Positions 20,421-34,700 of a DNA stretch of 64,000 nucleotides are shown piece after piece. Made by a program: the position numbers and the translations under genes. The DNA is taken from contig CM030931.1 in NCBI GenBank assembly GCA_018136815.1, positions 10,241,072-10,305,071 on the forward strand, read 5' to 3'. The notes below the pieces were generated by a model. That model was not told where the DNA came from and did not search any database. It saw nothing but the letters and a program-made list of their open reading frames with translations. This DNA comes from Isochrysis galbana. Taxonomy: Eukaryota > Haptophyta > Isochrysidales > Isochrysidaceae. Each line of letters begins with the position of its first letter. Position 1 is the first letter of the stretch.

Positions 20421-22200
20421 AAAGGCGAAACGACATTCGCAAGGCCTCATGTCACAACAAAGGTGAGGAGGGCAATGAACTCCGCAGGGCCGGATGAAGG
20501 ACGTCAACTCGGAGCAGTTGTGCGCCGATGCCCCTACTGCAGTGCTACTCAGCGCCTCGCACGCGCACCTGGCCGCTTCCCGCCCGAGGCCGATACGCAG
20601 GTGCCAGCAGCCGGGCATTCGTGCGACTGCAGAAAGCCCCAAGTCCCTCCGAGCGAGGCCACACTCGAGATGCTCGGGAAGTCGGTTACGTGCTTCACTG
20701 GGTGTAACGCTCGCGGAGTAAGAGAGACTCGCTCGCTCGGCGAGCAGAACCACCGAGTGGAAGGCGGTAAGTAAGTCTAGGGTGACTGGTGGATAGCAAG
20801 ACTTCTAATGTTGTTGGCCAACCAGAGGGGCGGGTGGGACAAGGGGGCGGGGCGCAAAGAAGTTTCACGAGAGGTACGCGCGCCCGACAGCACCTCTGGA
20901 AGCCCCCTCGGATATCGAAAGAACGCATAAACGTCTAGGCGATCTCCACAATCTGCAACGGTCAGCAAAGGCAGAAGCGGCATGGCGGGCGTTTATTAAT
21001 GTTTCTCGCGAATATGCCACCGCCCGATGGAGCGGAGGAGTTGATATGGCGGAATTGACTGAGGGCGAAACGCGGCCGAGGCTCGTTTTAACCGTTCTGC
21101 GTCACATGGCACGTCCAATGAATAGGGCTGCGAAGCTGGCGGCGGCGCGGCGGCGGCCAGTGGACCACGAAAGTGTGCGCAAGAATAAATAGTACGTAGA
21201 GTACATATTTTCGGGATCTTGTCTTTTTGTCATTTTTGTAGAGTTTCACAATGCCCCGTTCATTCACACTGCTTCGGGATCTGGATTCCTCTCTCCGGAT
21301 TTTAGCCCGGTCACTGATAGGGCCGTCAAGTACACTATTCTAAATTATAAGGTATGAAAGTGAATAAAGAAAAAAAAGTATAAGTTATGTATAAGTATCT
21401 CCCGTGCCATATTTCCAGGCTTCGCTGGCTGGAGTGCCAGGAGGAGCGTGAGGTCGGAAAGCGCAGAAGTGAGGTCGGAAAGTGAGTGTGAGTGCCATTA
21501 CTTGTTCCTAGACAATTAACAATCGCATGACAAATGCAACTTTGGCAATGACAATGTAGCTGTTTATTTATGGTCTCCGGCTGGGGTTTATGATCTCTGG
21601 CTGAGGCTCGTTATCCCCCTAGTAGTGTACAGGAGGAGCCGCCTGATGGCGGGGGGAGAAGGGCGGGAAGTGGGGTGTAGAAAGTATGCTACGTGCTACG
21701 TGTAGTAGGTAGTGCTTCCATTCGCCGCGAGTGCGGTAAGAATATTAAAAGGTTTTTGATACCATATACCAGCGGCCTTCCCAAGCTGCCAAGGCATGCG
21801 CGAACCAGGCGTGGCTATCGACTATCATCGGGGGCAAGGGCTCCGGGTGTCCGGGCGTCAGCAAAACATGGCAGTTGCTTGGTGGGTGGTCCCTTCACCC
21901 CCATCAGGGATAAGAGTTTAGAGAGGGCGGGCTCGTACACTGCCATGCGGGAACAAAGTATAAATTCATATGATATGTTTGTACGGTGTATGAAGAGTGT
22001 TTGGATTTGTAACAAAATATGAGGCATGGATGAGGTCTGATGATGAAACTTGGTGCGAAACCAATACGGATGGCCTTGCACTGAAGTGAGAGCGCAAACG
22101 TGACTGATCCTCTATTGCTGCTTCGCTGCACTACTTGCCCTCCACACCTCCATCGCCGTAGACACGCAGTATTCGTTGCTCGATGTGCTTAACAGCTTCC
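20421..22200. other. Intergenic region with R2 copy b
   Basis: R2 copy b is at about 21600-21770. The remainder shows no supported gene. Confidence 0.45.
21600..21770 (-). repeat. Dispersed repeat R2, copy b
   Basis: Reverse complement of 39340-39465: AGTAGTG, GGAGCCGCCTGATGGCGG, GGGTGTAGAAAGTAT, TAGGTAGTG, TTCGCCGCGAGTGCGGTAAG and AATATT occur in mirrored order with high identity. It is the closest pair within the family. Confidence 0.7.
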
Positions 22201-23503
22201 TTAATCTACGAGGTCGCCACATAGGAAGCTCTCAGGGAGCTGGATGTCATTTTCTCGTGCCACCTTGTGAACATCGAGCCCACAAGTCACTAGAATACGG
22301 GCGGCTTCTTGAGGCTGGGAACTTTGGCATTGCTTTGCGTAGCAATTTCGCCCTCTCCGTTTGGATTTCTTGCCCAAAGCCGACAAGCACTACATTGACT
22401 TCATGCCAAATATCACGGGGCATCCAGGATTCGATGGCCTTTCGAGTGTGTTCTGGCGTCTTGGTCGGACCGCTAGAGCCAACCCAGCCAAGCTGATTAG
22501 AGATACGGTGCACGTGCGTATCGACGGAAATACCTTCAACCTTCCGTAAACGACATTGAGAAGGATGAGTGACATTTTCGGCCCGACGCCCGGTAAAGTG
22601 AGCAAGTCTTCCATGGTGTCTGGCACGCGACCGCCGTGCTTACTGATCAGAATTTCAGCAGTCTGCTTCAAATACTTGACCTGCAAAGTATTCGGGCGGG
22701 CAGGTAGGGAGGGAGAGCCCGCAGCTTGACGGATTACGAAGGGGACCATCCTCCACATAAAATAACAAACAGCATGCAAGATGAGTGCTTGTTTTGCATG
22801 CAGGGTACCAGACCTTGTTGTTGTGAAAGCCGACGGCTCTGATCAGACCGTCCAGGGTTTCATCATCCGTAGCCAAAATGTTCGCCGGAGTGAGGCCATG
22901 AGCACGCAACTTTTCCATGGTTGCAAAGTTCACCGTATCCTTTGTTTGCGAGGAGAGCATAAGGCTAACCTGAATTAGAGGAAGGGAAAGGAGCAACGGT
23001 ATTCGTGTCCACCTGAGGGGTTGCGCGCCCTCACCGCATTCGAGCAATGGCTCGTGCACACTAGGGTGGTGCGCACCAGGACGTGATAGGCACGCTCTTC
23101 CTCCGAGGCCGTGTCATTTATGCTCTCTGATCCCATGGAGTCCACAACTGCCGTGCGATCCTTTCGCAGTTCCATGATGATGTCCCACGTCTCACGCCAC
23201 CCCACGGGCGGATCAATAGGCACTGGCGCTGGTGACGCGGCTCGTGACGACTTGGCCTTGGCCTCATCTTGCCCTTGGAAGGTGAGGTCGCTGTCTCTGT
23301 AGAAGCAGGAGTATTTACTGCTGTTGGCGATGCCCTGCTCCTCTTGCGCGTCTTGCTCTCCATTGGTGTCCTCACCGCAGCCATCACTCCGGCAGAAGGG
23401 GTGCTGACCTCGGCTGCGATACTGACGACGGTGTTATCGACTTGCTGGCTCGCCTGCGCGTCCTCTTCCTCGGTGTCGGCGCCTCAGGCGAGAAGTCGCC
23501 CAT
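22201..23503 (-). CDS. NTH1: Endonuclease III (Nth/NTH1) DNA glycosylase-lyase, frame-broken in this assembly
   Basis: Exons 23503-23077, 22969-22814 and 22680 to about 22201-22247, with phase-0 introns CTG|GTGCGC...TTCAG and AAG|GTCTGG...TGCAG. The N-terminus is basic ([10 protein letters not shown]), likely nuclear targeting. Core motifs follow: [36 protein letters not shown], the helix-hairpin-helix LPGVGPKM with the catalytic Lys, [15 protein letters not shown] with the catalytic Asp, and [15 protein letters not shown]. It removes oxidised pyrimidines in base-excision repair. Three one-base losses interrupt the frame (about 23397-23402, 23272-23274, 22540-22545). After LVGFGQ the usual CX6CX2CX5C iron-sulphur ligands are not visible in any frame, so the end is uncertain (22201 or 22247). 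Confidence 0.82.
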
Positions 23504-23757
23504 CGAGTCTGGCCTGGTGGCTGAGGCTGCGGCGGACGTACGAGAGAGCCGCAGTGTGCGTGTGAGAGCGGGCAGGCGTAGCGCGGCGAGGAGTGAGCTG
23601 GGTCGGAACTGGAGTAGAGCCGAGGCGGGCGACAGAGCTAGCAGCGCGAGCTGCGCCGCCGCTGAGAGGGACCGAATGCTGGCCCTCTGTCCCTCGCCCT
23701 CCCGACCCCCCCCCCGCTTTGGCGCGATGCGGCTGGCGCGGCAAAATGAGGGCTGGC

Positions 23758-23812
23758 TTCATAGATTCATAGATTCATAGATTCATAGATTCATAGATTC
23801 GTAGATTCACCA
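23758..23812. repeat. Octamer microsatellite (ATAGATTC)n
   Basis: Six to seven near-perfect ATAGATTC units immediately left of the Harbinger-type element. Confidence 0.85.
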
Positions 23813-23997
23813 CAGAGTACAATACATTACTCACTGGGAGTAGAGGTCTTTTGCAGGGTTTTAGGAAGGTTGAAAGAACGGGCCTGAAATAGTTCTGTGG
23901 AGGGCTCTTGCAACTGCTCCACAAAATGTAAACTCGCTTCTTGGTTCCAACAAGTGGTTGAAAGAGAGCGCGCGCACTGTCGGGCCCCTCCCGCGAG

Positions 23998-25271
23998 ATG
24001 CCCACGCGCCCCTTCACAGTGCAAGAGGTGGAGGATGCTCGCCTCGCCCTAGCCCTGCAGGTGTGCATTGCGAGGTGGAGACGGCGCAGGCAGAGGAGAT
24101 TGGACGGCTCGGGACTGCGCGCCACGGCGCGACCGCGTGCGATCGAGGCAGCGCTCCTCGTCTTTGCCGCAGAGCCGTTGGTGCGCGTCACGCGCTCGCG
24201 CATTGGGCCAGAGCGGCTGTCGCTCGCTCGGCTGGCGCGAGAGTCAGCGGCCGCGGGCGGCAGCGACGAGGTACTGACGCGCGACATTTACGCGCGCTTC
24301 GGTATCCGGCTGGCTGATCTGCCGCGATTCATCGAAGCACTGCAGCTCCCGCCTGGCTTTCGGCTTCGCGGAGGGCATGTCTTCAGCGGAGAAGAGGCCG
24401 CTCTCATCACGCTGCGGCGCTTCAGGACCGCAGGTTTGTGCATCACATCACCTGCTTACGCATTCTCTCTCCCTCTCCTCACCCCAACCTCGCCGTACAC
24501 TTCTGTGCAGGGAGTGCAACGACGTTGTCCTGGGAGTGCGGGCGAAGCGAAGCGGCCATCTCGGAGGCGCACACGACCGTAGTGACCCACATTCACAACA
24601 AGTTCCCCCACCTGGTGGACTCGCGGAGTTTTTCATCGTTTGCCCCCTTGTTTCCACTTTTTGCCTCTGCGTTTCTTTCGGTGGGGGTCCCAGTGCCGAA
24701 CCTGGTGGGGTTCGTTGATGGCAAGCTGTGGGAGACTGCGCGGCCTGTGCGTGGTCAACAATTCTATTATTCAGGGCACAAGAGGTGTCATGGGGTGAAG
24801 ATTCAGGGTCTAGTCTTCCCTAATGGCATACAGCCTTGGCCTTTCGGCCCTGTGCACGGCTCTCGACACGACTCCTTTTTGTGCCGGCAGTCGGGGTTGT
24901 TGCACATAATGCGTCTATGCTGCGGTGCTGGGCAAACGTACTGCTTGTTCGGCGACTCGGCGTATCCACAATCGGCCTACCTTTACAGGATCTACCGCGG
25001 CGTGCTTGCACCATGGCAGGCTCATTTCAACAAAGCTATGAGCCCATTTCGGGTCAGCGTCGAGTGGGGGTTCGGCAAGATTGCCAAGCTGTGGCCGTGG
25101 ATAGACGTTGGCAAAGCGCAGCAACCTTTGCGGCGTGACTTGGGAAACTATCTGCGCGTTGCAAATGTGTTCACTAACATGCACACCTGCTTGTACGGCT
25201 CCATTGTCAATGCCAAGTTTCACCTTCATCCACCTTCGTTAGAGGCTTACATGGCCGGCGGCCCGTACTAA
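23998..25271 (+). CDS. Harbinger-type DDE transposase/nuclease (2 exons)
   Basis: Exons 23998-24433 and 24511-25271 (intron GCAG|GTTTGT...TGCAG, phase 1) give 398 aa. The N-terminal 145 residues are basic and helical (IARWRRRRQRRL; DIYARFGIRLADLPRFIEAL), like the helix-turn-helix region of HARBI1-type proteins. The DDE_Tnp_4 catalytic core has the first Asp in GFVDGKLW, the second in FGDSAYP and the Glu in SVEWGFGKI, so the triad is intact. The GHKRCHGVKIQGLVFPNG strand between them is diagnostic for the family. It acts on transposon ends in the nucleus with a MYB-like partner that provides DNA binding; that partner lies 1 kb downstream on the other strand. The frame is undamaged, so the element may be recently active. 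Confidence 0.9.
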
Positions 25272-26295
<1,024 letters not shown>

Positions 26296-27783
26296 TCACT
26301 TGGATAATGCTTTCTCGATTAGCTGCATCATGCACGTCATCATCCGCGTTTGCCGTTCGTCACGCGCGTCTTCGCGCTTAGCCTGCTCCTCCTTCCACTT
26401 CCTGCGCTCTTCATCCACTACCGCCTCACGCCTCGCGCGCGCTTCCTCACGCGCCACTTCGTACTCCCAACGCTTTTCCTCGCGCAAGTCACGCTCCTTT
26501 TCACGCTCCAACGCCGCCAACTCCGTGCGCTCCCGATGCGCGAGCTCTCGCGCACGGAATGAGGCCTCCTCTGCTTGTGCCTTGCTTGCCATTTCGTCGC
26601 GCCTCGCCTGCGCAGCCGCTAGCGCGTCATTCGCCTTGGCACTCGCCGCAATCTCCTCCTTGTGCGCTTCAAGAATGTCAACAAGCGCATCGCGCGCATG
26701 TGCCGCTTTACGTGCGGTCGCGGGCTTCACCTTCTTTGCGCTTTGTGCGCTGTCCTCCTTACGCACAAAATGGTACTTACCTCCGGAGTCGGGGCCGTCC
26801 AACGCGAACCCTGCAGGCCACCTTGGTTCGTCCTTGAGGAAGTCCTGCAAGTCGAGACCCTCCGCGAGCTCCTCCTCAAAGTAGTGCAGCATGTAGGACT
26901 CGACCTCAATGCGGTCGGGGAGCGACTCGGTGCTCGATTGCACGCTGCCTGACCCCGAGCGCTGTGCGGCCTGCGAGCGAGTGCACACGGGAGTAGTGAG
27001 ACGTGCTGCGCGGGCGTGCGAGCACAGGCAGAATGCCGCATTGGGGCCGAGCACTCACCCGCAACTCATCTTCGCTCAGGTCGCGGTACGCTTGCTTTGC
27101 TGCCTCGTTCTGTGCCGCATTCGCGGTACGATCCGCTTCTCTCTCTGCCTTGCGCTTGGCAGAGTTTTGGGACGCCGACTTGAGGAGCTCGCTCACCTCA
27201 ATGATCAACGTCTCGTACTCCGACAGAGGCCGCTCCGACTTGGTCTCCGAGGTGTCCTCGGGGTCGTCTTCCTCAATCGGCTCCGCTTGCTCCTTGCCAG
27301 CGGTGAAGAGATGCGCGCCTGCCTGCATCCGCAGGCAGGCAAGTGGGGGGGGGGGCAGTGAATTTGCCTGTTGGGATGAGACAATGCCTGAAGGCCCAGG
27401 CAAGGCTTGTGGTGAAGCCACGCGTGCAAGCCTGTCGCCGCAATCGCAAGGCACACCTGAACCCAACCTTTGAGCGAGGCGATCACAGAGGCGTACGATG
27501 GCAACGAGGCGCCCTGCATGGAGTCGTCGCGCATCACCATGGGCAAGATGCCATTCTCCTCGTTCGTCCACACCCACTTCTGGGTGTGTCCGTTCTTCGC
27601 CGTCGTGCTGCCGTCCTTGAACGTCTTGAACGCCTCGTCGCCTGCCTCCAGCACTTGCTTGAGCAGCGCAACCTTGCGCTCCACTGTCCAGTCGAAGCGG
27701 CTGTTGCGCGCTTCTCTCTCCTGCGGAACGCGGCGAGTGAGGGGGCGTTGTGAGCGCTGCTGGCTGGGCTGGGGCCCCATCAT
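26296..27783 (-). CDS. MYB/SANT-like DNA-binding partner protein of the Harbinger element (3 exons)
   Basis: Exons 27783-27457, 27322-27059 and 26970-26296 join in phase 0 (CAG|GTGTGC...GCAG; CGG|GTGAGT...CGCAG) to 421 aa. Residues about 28-110 form a trihelix-type MYB/SANT-like domain: RFDWTVERKVALLKQVLEAG, then KWVWTNEENGILPMV and SYASVIASLKGWVQ. The middle is acidic (EEDDPEDTSETKSE). The C-terminal 140 residues are a long charged coiled coil (ALEREKERDLREEKRWEYEV). In PIF/Harbinger transposons the second ORF recognises element ends and brings the nuclease into the nucleus; its place inside the same element supports that role. A degraded copy of exon 1 lies at about 44765-45010. Confidence 0.82.
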
Positions 27784-28138
27784 CGCCACCCCGCCACCCT
27801 TGTGACGCTCGGCCGGCGCCTTGGCTCGCGGTTGGCATGTGCCGCCGGGCTGCCCTCACCGGCCTCGGCGCCATCGCTCTCTCGCTCTCCTCTCTCCCTC
27901 TCTTCCACCGGCAGACAGTTGGAAGAGGCGCGCACTGGGCCTCTTCCAACTCTCCGGTTTAAGGAAGGATTGAGGATCGTGACTTCTTTGAACGAGCTCT
28001 TCGAACCTTCTTCCAACGTTGTTTCAACCCCGCAAAAACCCCCGAGTGCTGATGAGAGGGGAACAGGAGGGGGAGAAAGAGTACTTTACTTTAGAGGAGA
28101 AGAGAGAGAGAGAGATGTGGGGGGGGCGGGGGAGGGGG

Positions 28139-28180
<42 letters not shown>

Positions 28181-28218
28181 GAGAGGGAGAGAGAGAGAGA
28201 GGGAGAGAGAGAGAGAGG

Positions 28219-28252
<34 letters not shown>

Positions 28253-28611
28253 GGGGGGGGGGGAGGGAGAGACAGAGAGGGAACGCCTGTACGAGAACTG
28301 CAATAGAGCTTGGGAGGATGCGCCATGAAGGGGAGGGGGAAATATGAACAAGAGAGGGTAAAGAGGGCGAGGTTTAGTCAAGGCTGGGCCGATGGAACCC
28401 CCCGCGGGGGCCGCCTCCCTCCCTCCCTCCCTCCCCAGCCCGGCTCTCTTACTGCTCCTACTCCCTTCATTCAGCTCGTGTCCGACCTCTCTCTCTCTCT
28501 CTCTCTCTCTCCCTCCCTCCCTCCCTCCCTCCCTCCCTCCCCCTCTTCTCTCTCTCTCTTCCCAATCTTCTCCCTCGCCCTCCCCAATCCTCCTCCCTCT
28601 CTCCGGCCGCC
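27784..28611. repeat. Transposon right flank with GA and CT microsatellites
   Basis: About 28098-28262 is (GA)n with GGG breaks, starting some 50 bp beyond the transposon end. About 28407-28560 is CCCT/CT-rich and directly precedes the protease start codon. No gene supported. Confidence 0.8.
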
Positions 28612-30914
<2,303 letters not shown>

Positions 30915-31708
30915 TGAGCTGAACGCATCTACATGAAGTCATGAACGATTCTTGCCTCGTGTCTATTGCACGTCTTGCCCTTGGTTTTTCCGCAATCATC
31001 GGTAAATGAAAGATGTGATGCTTCTCCCTCGTCGATGGCTTGTAAGGCTGTGCGTTCATTCACGATGACTCATTGACTCATTGTGTGCTGCGTCGGCTGA
31101 GAGGTCTCAATGGGCTGCCCGGTGCCCGGGCGAGTGGCTGGCATGGGGCCGAGCACATGCTTGTATTGCTGTCGCTTGCTTGCTACTTTTGCTGTGCCTC
31201 AGACTTCACGTGTTAGCTGCGACCGGGGTGCAAGCCACACAAGTACTGTGTGGTGGTGCGCGTATCCAAATATCATGTAATGACAATATATCTAACGAGA
31301 GGCGAGAGTAAGTGCCGCTATTGCCACTAGCCTTGCATCCAGGGCATATGGGTTCACGTTGACCCGGTGTTGACACACTTTGCGTTAACATCTCCATTCT
31401 CCATTAGCTAGGTGTGGCACATGCGTTAACACTTCAGTCTACAAGTGTTGGTACCAGCTGCAGCGGGCTGCAACACAGCACTTGTCTTTGCAAAAATAAA
31501 AACGAGTTTATACTAGGTTCGCATGTGGGCCAACTAAAGCAGTATATACGCTATTTCATCCATTGCAGCCCCCCCCCCCCCTACTCCTTCCCTGATGGGG
31601 GAATGGAACCACTATAAGCAGGATGATCGTCCGCGTGTGCAAATTCATGTGGCACACATAGTACATAGTGGCATGCATAAGCCCGAAATCCTAACGGTGG
31701 GGCGCATC
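30915..31708. other. Intergenic region between convergent genes
   Basis: No gene. Two GCGTTAACA words occur near 31382 and 31422, and a C-tract lies at about 31569-31580. Confidence 0.5.
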
Positions 31709-34700
31709 TCACAAGTTGTCAATAGTAGCAAGTACAGAGCTTTCCAGACCGGGAATTGCTGCGACAGCAGCATCGAAGCTGACCTCATCACATTCTCGAA
31801 GAACAGCAACCACACGGCCTATGTACCGGCCGAGAGCACTACGGGCGTCAACAGACTTCAATGCAGTATGGAGCCACTTCGCACCATTAAGCCTAGCCTG
31901 CGCGAGGTCACGGGCGCCGTCGGAACGTCCATGGGAATGGAAATCTCCTCCAAGAACGGTTGCAACTGTGCTTTGGGGGTCCGTTAGCAAGAGAACTTCG
32001 CACACTTGCAATAAGCAATGCACCGCTTTTTCGGCAAGACAGGCATCCGGAGGTGCTGCAAATAATTCAAGTAGTATGGTGGCGCGACGAGTGAGAGGGC
32101 GCAGCTTTGCCGCCGTCTCCAATGCGTAGGCTCGGGCAGAGCTATATTCAACACCAAGAGATCTGAAAGGTGGTGATAAGTCCGGGTGCAACGTGGAGGG
32201 TGAGGGCGGGGAAATGGTTTTGGCGAGCTGTCGGCACGTGGAAACGCCGAAGCAAAGCAGAAGGTACGATGCATCGAGAGTCGAATGCAACACATCGCAG
32301 GCCGTGGACTCTCCCAACGACAGCGACTGAGTGAAGCCCGAAGGGGGCAAGATGGACGCAAGCATGGGAACCAGCCCGAAATGAATGGACACCGCCGGCC
32401 TTTCAGCCAAGACCCGGAGCAGCGGGGCGAACTCCTGCGGCGTCTTGTATGCCCTTTCTGGTTCTCCTCCTCGGGAGTCTGGAGAAGTGGACAGAATGCA
32501 AATGTTCATGTCATCGTTTTGACCCGATGATGTGTCGCTCGAGAGACGGGAAAGGGCTCGGCAGATTAACGGGACGAGCGCGAGTTCTTCCAACAAACGC
32601 GCAAGCTCGGCCGGCGGGGTGGCTAGGGCCGCAAGCAACAAAAGTAGCGCGCGAGGTGGCTCGAGTGCCGACGGTGCCGGGACATCCGATAGAGTGCCTC
32701 TTCGAGTGCCCGGCCGAGCGGACTTGCTTTCCGCACCAACAAGAGGTTGGTCTATCTTTGATTTCATGCGTGTACGAAAGCAAGGTGTTACACCACTAGG
32801 CTCCATCTGAGTGCTGTTCATCGTAGGGGCAAGCGGATTGTGCAAATCACCGACCTCAGACGGATGGCGAAGGGATGCACGGTCAGTAGGAATTGCGGGA
32901 GCTAGTACAATAAATGTATAGGGAAGAAGGTGAGAGACGATGGTGGCTGACAAGGTCAAGCAGGCTTCCTTCGAACTTCCAAGGAAGGTCATTTGAGCTA
33001 GAGCTGCCGCAGCCTGCAGCGCCTCCAATCGAGTGTGAGGATCAGGCCATGCTCCAATAGCGCGGCAAATGGCACCGAATAGACCAGAAGAGGAAAGATG
33101 ATGCGGCGTGTAATCCGCCAACATCGCATGAGTGGATGAGTTGAGCGCCGTGACCAGGCGTGTGGTGACCGAAAGCGCGAGGCGAACAGCTACTGTCAAG
33201 CGTGCCGTGGCTTCCTTGTCGGCTTCCTGGCCTTCGTCAACACCATGACCGACGCCATTCAAATATCCCACTGACGATTCTGCCTTCATGCGGCACAAAG
33301 CATGCAAGCACGCTGCGAGGGCGGATGCGGTGGCTGATGCGACCGGGGTTGAGGAAGCGAGCCCGCACAGCGTGAAGTCGAGAAGCAAGGTCAGTGCCAC
33401 CTCGGTATCGAGCGTCTCACATACCAACGAGTCGGATGCGATTGATTTGGGGCTCAGAGTTTGAACTTCATGCCCAGAAGCCAGGGCGGAGCTGAACCAA
33501 GGGTTGGCTACTAGATGCAGTACCGATGGTACACGGGACAGGAGCATTTTGTAAACGCACGAACTTACATGTTGGCTGGCAGAGCTCTTTTCCGCTGTTG
33601 TAGCTGCGCCAGCCACCTGAATTGCATCAGTGTGAGTGATCGATGCCGTTTGATGGGCTTCGCTGGCTGGAGCGTCAACGGTTATTTTCCAGGTCGAGAC
33701 GGCATCACTAGTGCCCTTGCTTGAAGGATCGCGTGCACAGAGATGTTGCTTTAGAAAATCGCAAGTCGCTCTCATGAGACCAGACGTCACGGCGTAATTG
33801 AGCCAAGCGGGACCAATGGTGGCGATAAAGGCGCCAAGGAGAAATCCTTTAGCCTGGAGAAGGCCTTCCGGCCGCTTTGTGAGCGAGATAGCGGCGTCGA
33901 GTGTCTGGCATCGTAGCGACTCAGGGGCAATGCGGTCTAGCGTCTGACGTGCGTCAACGTTGCTGAGAATGAGCAAAAAGCACGTCGCCGCAGCCTATGT
34001 GGAAGGACACACTCTAATTGTGAGCTCCAATAGCGCATCGGTGGATGAGCAAATCGCTTGCGTTTGCTGCGATGCGCGCGGGCTATGAGAGCTTCGCATT
34101 ACCTGTGCGGGCTTGACATTGCTGCCATCACAAATTTGGTTGACGAGCTTATTTAGCCTCTTCGGATCAGCTGCGATGTGCGTCGCGAGGCGAGGTCGGA
34201 GCCGAAGCAGATGTGCGACTGCAGCTGCAGCTGACGCTCTCAGGGCCGGTGGAGGTGCACGCGACGTGGTGGTGCCTGAAATTGCGCTCGACTTGCTCTG
34301 GGCCGAGCGGCGCCCAAGAAAAGCGAACAGTGATCCAGAAACTTCCTCTGTGCATAGAGCTTCCGCAACAGTGCCAGATGAAGCCTCGCTTGAGCGCAAC
34401 AATACATTTTCGATAGTCTTGACTGCGTAGTGTTGGGTCTGCACGTCGTTTGATCGTAGGGCACCGACGAGTGAGTCGAACACCGCAACCGGCACCTCCC
34501 ATATTGGTCTGGACGCGTCTGCCGCTTGAGCTTCTGCTGCACTCATGGAATCGACGCCTGCTAGCCGCGGCTCTTCTCCATTGCTCAAGGCATGCTCTTG
34601 CTGAATCGCGATGTAGTAAATCACCTCACCAAGTGCTGAACTTGTACGACGGCGCACCTGGAGGAAGGAGAATTGTGGGGCGAATGGGTCAAGCGTGATG

